A stretch of 64,000 nt of DNA from Spirodela intermedia (lineage: Eukaryota > Streptophyta > Magnoliopsida > Alismatales > Araceae), in NCBI GenBank assembly GCA_902729315.2, contig LR746265.1:5436892-5500891 (forward strand), read 5' to 3'. Every line of letters starts with the position of its first letter. The first letter of the stretch is position 1. Shown here piece by piece: positions 11,458-22,709 of this stretch. Made by a program: the position numbers and the translations under genes. The notes under the pieces were generated by a model. The model had not been told where the DNA came from and searched no databases. It worked only from the letters and a program-made list of their open reading frames with translations.

Positions 11458-12400
11458 GGTGGCTGTTATTTTTCTCCTCCGCTGTCTCCCCGTCGCCTAC
11501 CCCCCCCCCCCTTCCTATTTGCACCCAAACCAGCCTGGATTTGAAGCGAGCGTGAAGCACGAGACCAGCTTCCGCCACGTTTAGATACGTGGGGGGGTCG
11601 GATTTCCCCTCCCGAACTGACTCGACTGCCCTAGCGCTGACCTAAAGCTCGGATACTTTGTTCTATAAAAGGAAAATCACGGCTTTCAAGACGGGATCAG
11701 GACAAACGACTAGGAAGGCTCTCCCATTAGTCCGTGCCGCACAGCCACTCCTTTGGTTGACCCTCTGGTAAGATCGTCATCTCCACCCATAAGCCACAGG
11801 GTACACCATCGGGTGTTGACGAATCTCTCTGATATTGGGGACACATGTCGCCCAAAATTCCAATCTTTGAACCCTTGTACCAAACCTCCGAGGTTTTTCT
11901 TCCACCGAAGACCTTTTCTAGAGCCGGTCGTATGAACAGTCTGAAATATTGGGGATCATCGTTCCATCTTAAGCTTTCAGGAGAAGACGATGTCACAATA
12001 CTTGCCCAAGAATTGTTCGAAAAGGGTGGTCAGTGACGGATTACCAATCTGAGACCCAAAAGCCATTGTCGAGAAAGGATTCTTGTCGAGAAAATTAAAC
12101 ACCAGAATTACGAATAAGACAGATGATCAGAAAATCACTTCAGGAGCTGGAGGTGAGTTGAGACGAATCGTTGAACTATTCTTTGGGAATTGCAGATAAG
12201 AAAAGCATGATAAGCTCAAAGAATTCGCAAAAAAAAAAGCCGGGGATTTATGGTTCGACTTATCATCCCATTTTCCCTTTCAAGCTGCCAGCTCTGATTA
12301 TCATGGCTCATAGGGAAGAGAGAGAAAGGGCCCATGGCTCCCTCCTCATTAAAAGAAAGGGTAATTTTAATTTCTTCATGTCGCATTATATGTAACTATA
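11336..12400. other. VAP27 upstream region; no further gene
   Basis: Contains the VAP27 leader and promoter. A plus-strand TATAAAAG lies at about 11664, but no plus-strand gene follows that I can support. A minus-strand frame at 11727-11996 (89 codons) has no family likeness. Confidence 0.5.
11423..11454 (-). repeat. (GA)n, CT in sense of VAP27 leader
   Basis: About 16 GA units on the plus strand, about 90 bp upstream of the VAP27 start. In the VAP transcript this would be a CT-rich 5' leader. Confidence 0.85.
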
Positions 12401-13063
12401 TTCAACTATAATTTAATAAAAATTTAACGTAACAACATCACTATTTTTATACGCTAAATGTACAATGAAAGAGCATATAAGTTTACAAATACTTCAACTA
12501 ATTCGTGAGGACCTCAAAGCCAAATATGTGTGATTTTTAGTAATTTTATTTATCTAATTAAAATATTGTCTAATTGTATATCGTAAGATGCAGACTACAA
12601 GTGAACTAAACTGAAATAAATGCACAGGAGATCAACAGGCTTAAACAAGTAAACATCTACTGACATTCATTGTAGTTCTATGAAGCTAATAAATGAGTTC
12701 ACATTGAAGATATTTTTGATGCTCCATCAAGAGCATGTTTATAATTGACGATGCCTTCAACACCTCTTCAATTAATCTCGTTATATCAAAGATCATCAAT
12801 TCATATCAAGATTGCAACACATCTAATCAAGAAAAATGAATTCCACTATTACTACAAAAGGCCCTCAAGGTCCATAGCCACTTGCAAGATAGGACTATGG
12901 AAACAACAAGGAGATTTCAGCCAAAAAAACCAAGGGACAAAGATATACACTTAGATGTTCCAAGAGATGTGGTAGAATATAAGTATTTATTAAAATTTGC
13001 ATAGGATTATAAGTAAATGATGATAGCCATATTTTCTTCTTCATCACAACAACCAACAACTAG

Positions 13064-13157
<94 letters not shown>

Positions 13158-16100
13158 AATGAGTCATTATTTTGTGACCTTTCTAGCCACCATTCTTAGC
13201 ACACAATTTATTTAATTTTCATCCAGCAAGATAACACAAAATTTTAATGTTTCAATCTTATAGGTTTACCTTCTCTAATTTAACTCTATTTACCGTCTCA
13301 TCCATTTTTTTTTTGCACCAAATTTTCTCTTATTGTGAAGTTCTCTGTCATTTCTTTGCTATGTACAAAAATTATCAGATCCCTTGTTTTTAAATTATGG
13401 CACCTTATTTGATATTGGGTGTTTAACCATTTTTCCCTTCATTCTCTTCATTTCTACTTTCTATTATTTAAAATTAAATAAAATTCATGTAGCATCATAA
13501 AATATATATATACTTTTTTGTTTTAAAGGAAAGTATAAAAGATTCAAGAAGGTGAATTGAATTTTTTATCTCCTCCTAAATTATACTTTACTATCATTGT
13601 ATGGAAAGAAGAATTATACAATCAACCTATATCTCTGACTTTGCAATCTAAGAGTTACATCCTTAGGTTCCACTAACTCTTGTTAGTACATTAGTTTATT
13701 ACAAAGGCCAACCAAATTAACTCTCAACCAACCTTCTTTACATTAACAACTTTATGTATGTTAGAATACTAATAGTACTCAAATAAATAATAATAATGTT
13801 ATATATTCATGGTATAACTTCTCTTGGCATGAATAAATAACTGTAGTAAAACTAAATTTTAAAAAAATGTAAAAATTAAATGTAAGTTTTTTTATAGAAG
13901 AGCTGCTTAAATACATGAGCTGATATGAAATTGAGTTCTTGTAGTGTTTTATCATAGCTAGTACAATGGATGGGATTTAATCCTTATATAAGAATCTAAT
14001 TCCTTCTATTTTTAAAACTTTAATAGTTAAAAATAGGCAATGCAATGTCCAAATATGATAATACAGTAGCTGGCCTTATTTTTATTTTTTTTAATAGTGC
14101 CACACTCCTGACTACAATCTATCCAAATGAGTCAATTCAATTCTTATATAAGTTCAAAAAAAAAACAAAACAAAAAAAATCAAAAAAAAATTTAAGGACT
14201 TATTTCAATATTAAATTAGAACAAGTGATAACTTAGTCATTTCTTGTACCAAGTGATGAATTCACTTTTTACAAGGAACGTTCAAATGTAAAACTATTCT
14301 TTTACAGTTATTATGTATTTTGTCAAACATATGTGTGGACATAAGGTAATATACCTTCTAGTAGATAAATGAAAATGTTGAAACTCACCTTTCATTATTT
14401 GTCAAGATTATAATTTTCACAAAAATCTAACTAAATTTATCTCTATTTGTGATAGGTTCACCTTTAGAGTTTCAACTCTAATGACACTCCCTTCTACCTC
14501 ATGCAAATTATGACCAAGCTATTCTCAATTCATTTTATATTTTCATACTACTATCTCAATCTAAATATCATCCCTAATTTCTTTATGAGTTCAAAGAGAT
14601 ATCAAATTCATCTTCAAATCCTAGACACATTTAACATCTATAATGTTTTCCCAATATCATTTACCATTGTTACCTTGATTGTTCCAACACCAATTACATT
14701 ATATGGAACATCATTGTCTTTGGTATGGTCCTAATGTTGCAAGGAATATAGGTGTTAAACCACTAGTTATCATGGTAATAAGAACATTGAAAGTCGATGA
14801 GGTAACGACTATTTTAATCAACTGAGGAAAGTGAATAATGCAAACATAAAAAAAATAAAAATTACATTTATTACTAAAATCTCTTCAAATTTATCACCAT
14901 CTAAACTAGTCTATGTCATCTCTTCACAATTGATGAAAATGTGACCTTATCTATAGTAATAGAGGCATTAAATCACATCTTCAGTTTTAAGATGTTTTTT
15001 AATTTCAATTAAGATGTTCCCTTTCTTCATCTCTCTTCATTCTACTTTGTCTTCCACAAAACTCATATTCAATATTACAAACCAAACTTGTACCACACCA
15101 ATATCCAATTATTGAACTCTTTTCACTAGCAAATGATACCAAGGTTTCAATGGCTTATTCTAGTTTTAAAGAATCATTTCCATACTTGATTGTAATAACC
15201 ATGCGATCAAAAGAGGCGAGTCATGCTAAGAGAAGAGAATAATTTTTTTTCTCTGCCTTAGGTTTTCACACCCAAATGGAATAGTTGACTGATTAGCCCA
15301 TTGTTGATAGGTATGTGTTCTTACAGATCAACTCCTTTTATCTGCAACCCATCGAGTTGTTTCTTTATGAGTTGTTTCATGTTTAAACAACATATATTGG
15401 AATATTAATCTGACCTCATCATCATGATTTAAACAAATAAACTTGCTGCCCTCTCATTCATATCTTCTCACGTTTCATCATAAATATTAAGTAACTTTGT
15501 AATTTTCTCATAACTGACTTTGCAGTTCTTCGTTGAATTAGAAGATCTTGTATCCTTCCACAGTCTTTTGAGAAGTTTACTCTACATGAGAACTTCTTAA
15601 TCTCATATTTTACTAATGAGTTCAACATTTTTTTTTTCTGAGTTTACTAGTTAGACATTATTCTTTTATCCCAATTGTCACTTTAAGAACTATCACGGCC
15701 CACATCCACCTGCAAGATAAGAGCTGAAACTGACAAGAAAAGAAACCCCAAATTAGAGACAAGGGAGAGACACAAACAAAAGAGGAAAGTGCACAAAGAT
15801 ACATGTGATTAAGCACTTAAACATGATTACAAAGCGGAGAAGATACCGTGATGTCTTCTTCCTCACAGTAACTGAAGGCTAAGGCTTTTTTCCCCTCGAT
15901 AAATCTCTTTTCAAAGCCCTAACTCTTTTTCTGTGGCACAACTCTTGTTTCATGACCTCTAAAATCACTTTTTTTTAAGGGTACGATTTGTCTATTTTGT
16001 CCCCCCCGAAAATGCCACAAAACATGAACATTTATGGAATAAAAAGTCGTCTTCGCATACCCTTATAATCAATTTGAGACCAGTGATGGAACCCAGCGCC

Positions 16101-16250
16101 CTCTATCGAGTCACAAGAGAAGAGAGAAGACAAGGTATGAAGAGGGGAGGAAAATATTAAACCCAAAATCCAGTTGTTCTCACCGCGCATTATTCCTAGG
16201 TTGATTGATCAACCCCACATGTTCGCGAGGGGAAAAAATCAACGAAGACT
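12400..16250. other. AT-rich gene-poor block, probably decayed transposon DNA
   Basis: Base composition shifts sharply to AT. All reading frames are short and low-complexity. Two segments resemble each other in direct orientation: around 12871-12960 and 15696-15790, both with a CCAC(C/T)TGCAAGATA core and a purine-rich continuation. This could be the remains of long terminal or other dispersed repeats, but no reverse transcriptase, integrase or primer-binding site is visible. Confidence 0.45.
13066..13156. repeat. (CT)n microsatellite, about 45 units
   Basis: A perfect CT run inside the AT-rich gene-poor block, away from any recognised gene. Confidence 0.95.
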
Positions 16251-17480
16251 TAACGTGAGATGGACAGGGGCCGCATGCACTTCCGGCGCTCCGACGAAGG
16301 TAGATCGTGGGAGAACGGGAGGAGAGAGAGAGAGAGAGAGTGTCTAACGGCATGAAGAAAGATGGGGGAAAATGGAGTCAGTGATAAAGCTCAATGGGCT
16401 GAGGCTCACACTTTAGTTGTGAGGACTGTGAGCCTTCTCACCCGCCGATCCAGACTACAGAAGGTATGAAAATTCGGCTGATCCCCGATGAGTTTTGGAA
16501 GGCATCGATCCGATTTTTAACTGACAATTTTGATCTAAGAGTCGAATGGCTGCTAGATTCTCTCCCTCCCCCCACCCCTCTACCGATGGGCTCAGCGAGC
16601 GAACAATTAGCAGCGGCGAAGTCCTCTCAATAGCCCAACTTTCATGTGATCATAGCTCCCTGGTCAGACGCGAACGCAGTAGCCAGATTCCGAGTCCTCG
16701 GTGGCGGTTCGAAGCAACCATCTTGGCAGAGGGACGAAGGGCTGCGCACGTCCTCCGTTCCTCTATTGTTCGATGATCGGTGGAGTTTTATAATCTTCGG
16801 GTATGAACGGCGCGGTGGCCGTAATTATGAGGCCGGCCAGTCAAAAAGAGCGACAACCCGAGGTGGGGCGGTCGCCGGACCTTCACAGTCCCGGCCACAC
16901 TCCGGCCTCCACGCGCTTCTGGATTTAATAAAGTCTTACCTTCTCGGAGAAAACGATAGCTTGCGAGCGGAGGCAGACAGGCGTGAGAGTGGCAGAGGCC
17001 GGTGGCGTGGTGACCCGGAGGCCAAGCCGTCGCCACCTTTCTGTCCCCCTTCCCCCACCATCGCCGCCTCGTTGTAGGAGAGGGAGTTTGAATTCGCCAC
17101 TCCGTTCAAATCCAGACGCCGATCCAGCCGCGCCCTCTGCCGCCTGCTTCCTGCCGCCTCCGCCTGTTCCGTGCAGTCCCGCGGTCGGCGCCGGTTGTCC
17201 AGGCTTCATTAGGTCCCGTCCTCCGGTCTGCAACCTTCGTAGATCCTCCCGGCGTTCTGTGTGCTCCGCTCCGCTGGCGGGCCCACCCAACTTCCCCCGC
17301 TAGAGATAAGAGGAAGAGGGAGAAGCTCCCAACTTGAGCTCAATCTTCAGCCAGTGCAAGTCTCCTTTCCCCAACATCCGGCCACGCTAAGGGGCATGCG
17401 CGCACTCGCCGACCCACATGCGCACGCCTGCAAGAGAGCCGTCGAGGGTTCCATCATTGACCACAATTATCAATCCTAAA
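16250..17480. other. GC-rich island without supported gene
   Basis: Between two AT-rich blocks. Overlapping open frames occur on both strands (for example 16646-17077 plus and 16925-17290 minus), as expected for stop-poor GC-rich DNA. None shows a domain, signal peptide or conserved motif. A non-coding transcript or lost promoter is possible but not shown. Confidence 0.4.
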
Positions 17481-18851
17481 ATTTAAACGACCCCAATCGG
17501 TGGATGATGAGATGTCAGTGGCCGCATGCAATGACAAGCAAATCGACGAAGTATTTCCATAAAAAGAGCATAATCAAAGTATGAACATGGGTAGATATGG
17601 GTTGAGAGTTTCTAAAGGCTACACTTTTTAAGTTCGTCATCACTTTTATAGCATTGGAGTAAGGCGTTTGGTACATGCAACGAGATGCAACTTGATAAAA
17701 TTTGGATCGTTTCTTCCGATAGAGAACCTACACAAATTTTAGAGGTAGAGGTTGCATGTTTACCATTCGCATTTTTTCAAGTAAGTTCACTTGTGCTATT
17801 GTTATATTTCAGTGAGGCCGTTGGTGTGCAAGATGTAGAGAAACTTTATGAAAATTGAATCATTATACTAAAAGAAAGCAAGATTAAAGTAAAGTATATG
17901 GTGCATCATGAGCATATGGGTGTCGAATCTAACTTTGCAATGGACAGTTGAAATGACAAGAGACCTCATGAAAGGCTGCAATTCACTTTTGTTCAAATTG
18001 GGACATGATGTTCATCATGCGATGTATCATGTAAATTGTGGACTTCAGTTAACCAACTTTCCATGAGATAGTTGGGTATCATGTTAAGAATAGCTGTGGC
18101 CTTAGAGATCGAGAGCGTTCAAAGAAATAATTCACTAAAGTTCACTATCTTCATCATATGGTTGCCATTCAATGAGTGGTAACATACGCTAGCTAACTTA
18201 GACATTGTGATGAGCCATATACTTAAAAATCGTGACAAAATTAGCATAGAAGAGATCATTTTTAGTGAGATTGTTGAACCATCTAATACAGAAAAAAGTA
18301 TCAATGAGTAAAGAAAACACCCTACATAATCATGATGTCTTTTACCTAGTTTACATGCATCTATTATTTTATTGCAATGAAATCATGCCAATTTGAATAT
18401 TGTCATGCAGGCCACATTAATGAGATGCACCCATTAAAAAGTCAAAGGGTGACTTTGAAGCCATGTTCTTACATGTAGATGGTCTCAGCATTATTTTATT
18501 TTATTTTCTAAATTTGGACTCTTACAAGAGGAGCTTTATTGCTCTTTAGGATCTCAAAGTAATGATGGGTCAAATATGGAACTATGTTGTTCCTCATATA
18601 TTTTCATATCTTGGTAAATAATAACGAATATTCGATGCTCATTGTACCATGTTGCGAGAGTCGAAGTACAGGGGTCACTCCTACAGCTGATATCCAGCAC
18701 TTGTCCCCTTCTCAAGTGAGACTTGCGATACCTAACTGGGGGTGGGTTGAATCTCCTTCATTGGACTGATGACGACCTTACATAATGACGGAGAGGCCCA
18801 CCCAATGCCTACTGACGGATAATCAAGTACCGAGTAAATAAAAAAGTTGAG
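17480..18851. other. AT-rich intergenic, nothing recognised
   Basis: Only short frames with many stops. I see no gene, tRNA-like fold or clear transposon end. Confidence 0.45.
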
Positions 18852-18988
18852 TTTTTGGAAATATTCAAATACTGAATGCAGTAGATGTGACGATTAAATA
18901 GCTACAGTAAATTAGAGAAAAACTTTTTGGAATATTCAATACTTCATTCATAAGTAGTAGATGCGAGGATTAAATGGCTACAGTAAAT
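18852..18988. repeat. Imperfect tandem duplication of ~60-65 bp
   Basis: Copy 1 at 18852-18912 and copy 2 at 18924-18988. Shared words in the same order are TTTTTGGAA, ATATTCAA, AGTAGATG, GATTAAAT and GCTACAGTAAAT. It lies about 350 bp upstream of the 19337 gene. Confidence 0.75.
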
Positions 18989-19336
18989 GCCCAAGAATAT
19001 AAAATAATAATCCTCACTCTCTTAGCACGCACCGCCACTCCCCACCGACCACCTTCGCTGAGAATCCGACAGGCCAGCATCCCATCCAAGTTTGGAAAGG
19101 AAAGAGAGAATAAAATGGCCTCACCGCCAGCTTGCGTTTTCCTCTCCCCACAACACTGATTTGGATTTATCCCGTCCTTTCCTCTGGTTCCCCTGCCTCC
19201 GTCTCCACTTCCCCGGCTTGGAACAGGCCATCCGCCCACCCCTTTCCTTCTCTCGGCGCCCTCCTCCTCCACTCTCCCACGGCCGTCCCGGCGACGCTGT
19301 GCTGAGACGAGACCCGCGAGCGCCCGCCGGCCTTCT

Positions 19337-20296
19337 ATGGCTAACGGGTGGGTGAAGTCCCTGCAATGCAGATCTAACGCCGTGGAGGACGTCTACCACC
19401 CCAAGCCGCCGCCGCCGCGGCTGCATCACCGCGCCGGCAAGGCCCCCCCCCCTCTGCTTCCCCTCGGTTGCGGCAATAACACGTCCCAGGCTCTGCGGGA
19501 CGTCGTCGCCCTCTTCCCCAAACACCCCCTCTCCAAGAAGACGCCTTCGATGTCCAGCAGGGCGCTGTTGGCGACTCCGCCGCCGTCGCCGCCTCTCAAG
19601 GAGAAGCGCCCCAAGCAGAGGAGACATCACCGCGAGCAGGCCCGCCACGAGCGCCCGCTGAAGGCCTCCAAGCCCAGGAGCTGCCCGTCTTTGGCTGCGG
19701 CGGCCCGTGAGCCTCCTCCTTCGTCCTCCCCTTTCCCAACGCTGACGGAGCTCCCCGTCGGCCACTCGTCCCGGAGGGTGGTGGAGATAATATTCAACTC
19801 CAGCTGGTCCAGAAAGGGGACGCCCTTCCCGGGGGTCATCGAGATGCTCTTCAAGGTCCGCAGCCCCCCGCGAACAGTCTCCCGCTTCGAGGAGTACCGT
19901 GAAGACGTCCGATCCCGTGCTGGCCCTGAGGACGCGCGCTGCGCAGCCAATGGCAACGAGATGATGCGCTTCCACTGCGCGCCGGAGGGCCCTCCGACGA
20001 CTTCCGCGGGGGACCCCATCTACGACGCGGGGATCATCTCCTCCCCCACCGCATCAGGCGGGAGCATACGGACCTTCGCCGGCAGCGGCGGAGCCCACGA
20101 GAGCGGCTTCGGCTCGTCGTCGGCGGTGGTGCCGGGGAGGCGGAAGGCGATGCTCGTGTGCCGGGTCATCGCCGGCCGCGTCCGGAGCTCGTCGGATGCT
20201 GGCGAGTTCGAATCGATCTCCGTGGGCAAAGGGGAGCTCCTCGTCTTCGACCCGCGAGCCGTCCTGCCCTGCTTCCTCATCATCTACAAAGTCTGA
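19337..20296 (+). CDS. PARP-like / C2H2-like zinc-finger family protein lacking the finger
   Basis: Intronless gene, 319 residues. The C-terminal two thirds match a plant-specific family usually annotated as C2H2-like zinc finger or sulfated-surface-glycoprotein-like, whose core resembles the PARP catalytic fold. Seen in order: RRVVEIIFNSSW, FPGVIEMLFKV, RTVSRFEEYREDVRSRA, ARCAANGNEMMRFHC, SGGAHESGFG, MLVCRVIAGRV, and the C-terminal DPRAVLPCFLIIYKV. The N-terminal third is rich in Pro, Arg and His, likely disordered and basic; no C2H2 finger (CxxC...HxxxH) is present, so this is the finger-less subtype. ADP-ribosyl transfer activity is unproven for the family. The start is the first ATG of a long GC-rich frame; the antisense frame at 19121-19975 is a shadow. 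Confidence 0.88.
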   Translation: MANGWVKSLQCRSNAVEDVYHPKPPPPRLHHRAGKAPPPLLPLGCGNNTSQALRDVVALFPKHPLSKKTPSMSSRALLATPPPSPPLKEKRPKQRRHHREQARHERPLKASKPRSCPSLAAAAREPPPSSSPFPTLTELPVGHSSRRVVEIIFNSSWSRKGTPFPGVIEMLFKVRSPPRTVSRFEEYREDVRSRAGPEDARCAANGNEMMRFHCAPEGPPTTSAGDPIYDAGIISSPTASGGSIRTFAGSGGAHESGFGSSSAVVPGRRKAMLVCRVIAGRVRSSSDAGEFESISVGKGELLVFDPRAVLPCFLIIYKV

Positions 20297-22074
20297 TCCT
20301 GTAATTCGATCCCCAATCCTGGAAAAAGGAAATTTTGGTGTTAATTCTTCGGAAGGTATCTCCCGTGCTTCCTCTGCCCAGATTCGATCGCTTGTAGACA
20401 GTAGTGATTGCGGGGAGGTCCGGAAGAGGAAGGAGACTTCTGACAGGAGCCACGGAGGGCTTGTCTCCTTCGTATGTCTCCTCTCATCGACGGTAACCCT
20501 GCTGCGTCGTTTTCCATTCTCGTTTGTCTCCGCAGGGTTTAAAGCCGTCCTCAACCTCATGCGGGCAGTGGCAGAAGCCCGCTGCTCGCCCCCACGCTGG
20601 TCCATCTGCTTCGTCCCGGGGAAATGCGACAGTGAGCCCTCCCACGTCTCGCAGGCGCCCTTCAGTGTCGTCATCATCGGCCTCGGTGGGACGTACGAGC
20701 GCGTCGTTTTCTTCCTCGCTGTAATTTCAAGCCCTCCCGCCTCGTCTGCTCTTCTCCTCAGAGGGGATCTCTCTTCAGCTACTAAACCACCACCCCACCC
20801 CCCCACAAATACCCACCAAACCTCGCATTGAACCATCCCCGTAGAAGAATGTCTCCCAAGCTTTACGACGATCGAGTCGTCGTCCCCTCATCTGCTCCTG
20901 TACTCGTTGACTTCATTAATCTCCAAGTACTTTTCATTACGTAATCACTAATTTCAACCAGTCGACGAAAGGAAATCCACTGTAATTGATCCGACCGACC
21001 TCGTCGAGTCCTGTAACGGTACCAAATCTGCTGCATATCACGTCGGTCGTTTTCACGCGAGTGATCCCTGGTTTTCACACGTGTGGGTTACTTTCCCCGG
21101 GCCCACTCTCCTAGTCAACCGTCAACGACTGACGTGATTCGTAAGTCAATGGGCGGGCTAATACTTTATAATACTTCCTTACCAAGAGTTTTCCTGTTTT
21201 CCAAATGATCGCACCCGTTGGATCGTTCCTAAGAAAAAATGCATTTATTCGACGAAATAATTTGGCCATAAATTTGATTCGACCGAATAACTCATGCAAA
21301 ATTATAATTATAAAAAAAGATTAATAAGTTGCTTTTATTTTCGTGAAATGCAATGAATCGATAATTTCTTGACATGAATCATATGAATCATAGAAAATCA
21401 TACTTCCATGATATGAATCGATAACGGAACCAATGAAGGGCTACATAGGGATCGGCCGCAGATCAACGGGTGGGGTGGGGGATGATTCCAAGATTTTCGT
21501 TTGCTGCGGCGGCGAGATCCCACGGCTGAGGAGCTCCGGCGAGGAAGAGCTCAAACGTGAAGGGAAGCCACCCTTGGGAACTCCACGGAGAGGGGCCTTC
21601 AGCTCGGCGCGGCGGTAAAAGTTCATCTCCAGCGCCACCGCACGAGGGCGCATGTGGCCGGTGCAGGCGGCAGACGCTTGCAGTGCTGCATTTAATGATT
21701 TTCCAGGCGTCCTTCAAGCTCTGAGCAGGGGATGAGCTGCTCCGGGGTTCGTCTCCGGTGAAACGGGAAGAGGGGGCTACCTGGAGAAGGGGGGCTGGGG
21801 GTTGGGAAGATAACGGAAAGTCTGCTTGCTGCTTCGGCGGAGAGGGGGAGGATGATGACCACTGGTGAGGACGGCGGCAACTTCAATGCTCGGCGACAAG
21901 TCGACTTGAATGCGCATACATACAAATCTTCCGCCGTGGGCGAGTGGGGTGGGAGGATTTGGGCGGATATCCCTGTTCACGTCATGATGTTTTGTCTTCT
22001 GCCTAAGCAGAAGAACAAAACTGAATCTTGGGGTCGATTTCGTGCCCGCCACCGAGTCTGAACAGTACCTCAAA
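20297..22074. other. Intergenic, no gene supported
   Basis: Downstream of the PARP-like gene. 20300-20830 is GC-rich with shadow frames on both strands; 20900-21430 is AT-richer. Nothing recognised. Confidence 0.45.
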
Positions 22075-22317
22075 GATCTCAGTAACCCCTGTTCTCCCGG
22101 GCTCGTCCTTCACGGAAAAGATTTCCACCCGAGAGATCTCGGTAACCCCTGTAAAACTCCAGGGTTTGACTTCCACGTAAAAGATTTCCACCCCAAAGAT
22201 CTCAATAACCCCTGCTGTCCCGGATTTGACAATCACGGAAAAGACTTCCACCCGAAAGATCTCAGTAACCCCTGCTCTCCCGGGTTTGACTTTCACGGAA
22301 AAGATTTCCTCCCCAAG
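22075..22317. repeat. Four-copy 60-bp minisatellite
   Basis: Copies start with GATCTC(A/G)(G/A)TAACCCCTG at 22075, 22135, 22198 and 22258; lengths are 60, 63, 60 and 60. Each carries TTCACGG(A/T)AAAGATTTCC near its end. Because units are multiples of three, both strands stay open across the array: plus 22042-22353 and minus 22356-22003. I see no evidence that either is translated. Confidence 0.93.
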
Positions 22318-22647
22318 AACCTGTTCGCTAGGAGAACTACCTGCTCCCGCTAGCAACTGTTCCCCTGGGCTTGCTTTCCGACCAAACTACACTACAGATG
22401 GGCCGGGCCAGCTACTGTTCTCTCACTGGTCGAGGAAATGGCCCCACTAAAGCTCTCTCTCTCTCTTTAAATGGGGTTAAAAAAAAGAGACGAGTTTCCA
22501 AATTGACTGATAGCAAGAAGAGGGCAGGGTCTCGAGGAAGACGGCAGCCATCAAACAGCCACCTGTCTACCCTGCATTCCTCCCGTAGAAGCTCGCGGCA
22601 CTGTGTGTTGGCATTACAGATCGGAGAACCCAATAGCAAAACGAAAA

Positions 22648-22648
<1 letters not shown>

Positions 22649-22705
<57 letters not shown>
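22649..22705 (-). repeat. (GA)n, CT in the APT 3' UTR
   Basis: About 28 GA units on the plus strand. In the sense of the APT gene this is a CT run that starts five bases after the stop codon, so it lies in the 3' UTR. Confidence 0.9.
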
Positions 22706-22708
<3 letters not shown>

Positions 22709-22709
22709 A

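Noticed and set aside
11727-11996. 89-codon minus-strand frame upstream of VAP27
   Set aside because: Reads like ordinary protein but matches nothing I know and has no splice partners; too short to call.
16546-17303. Overlapping frames in the GC-rich island
   Set aside because: Open on both strands at once, no domain, no TATA or splice-consistent neighbours.
19121-19975. 284-codon minus-strand frame
   Set aside because: Shadow of the PARP-like gene on the plus strand; Arg-rich, no recognisable motif.
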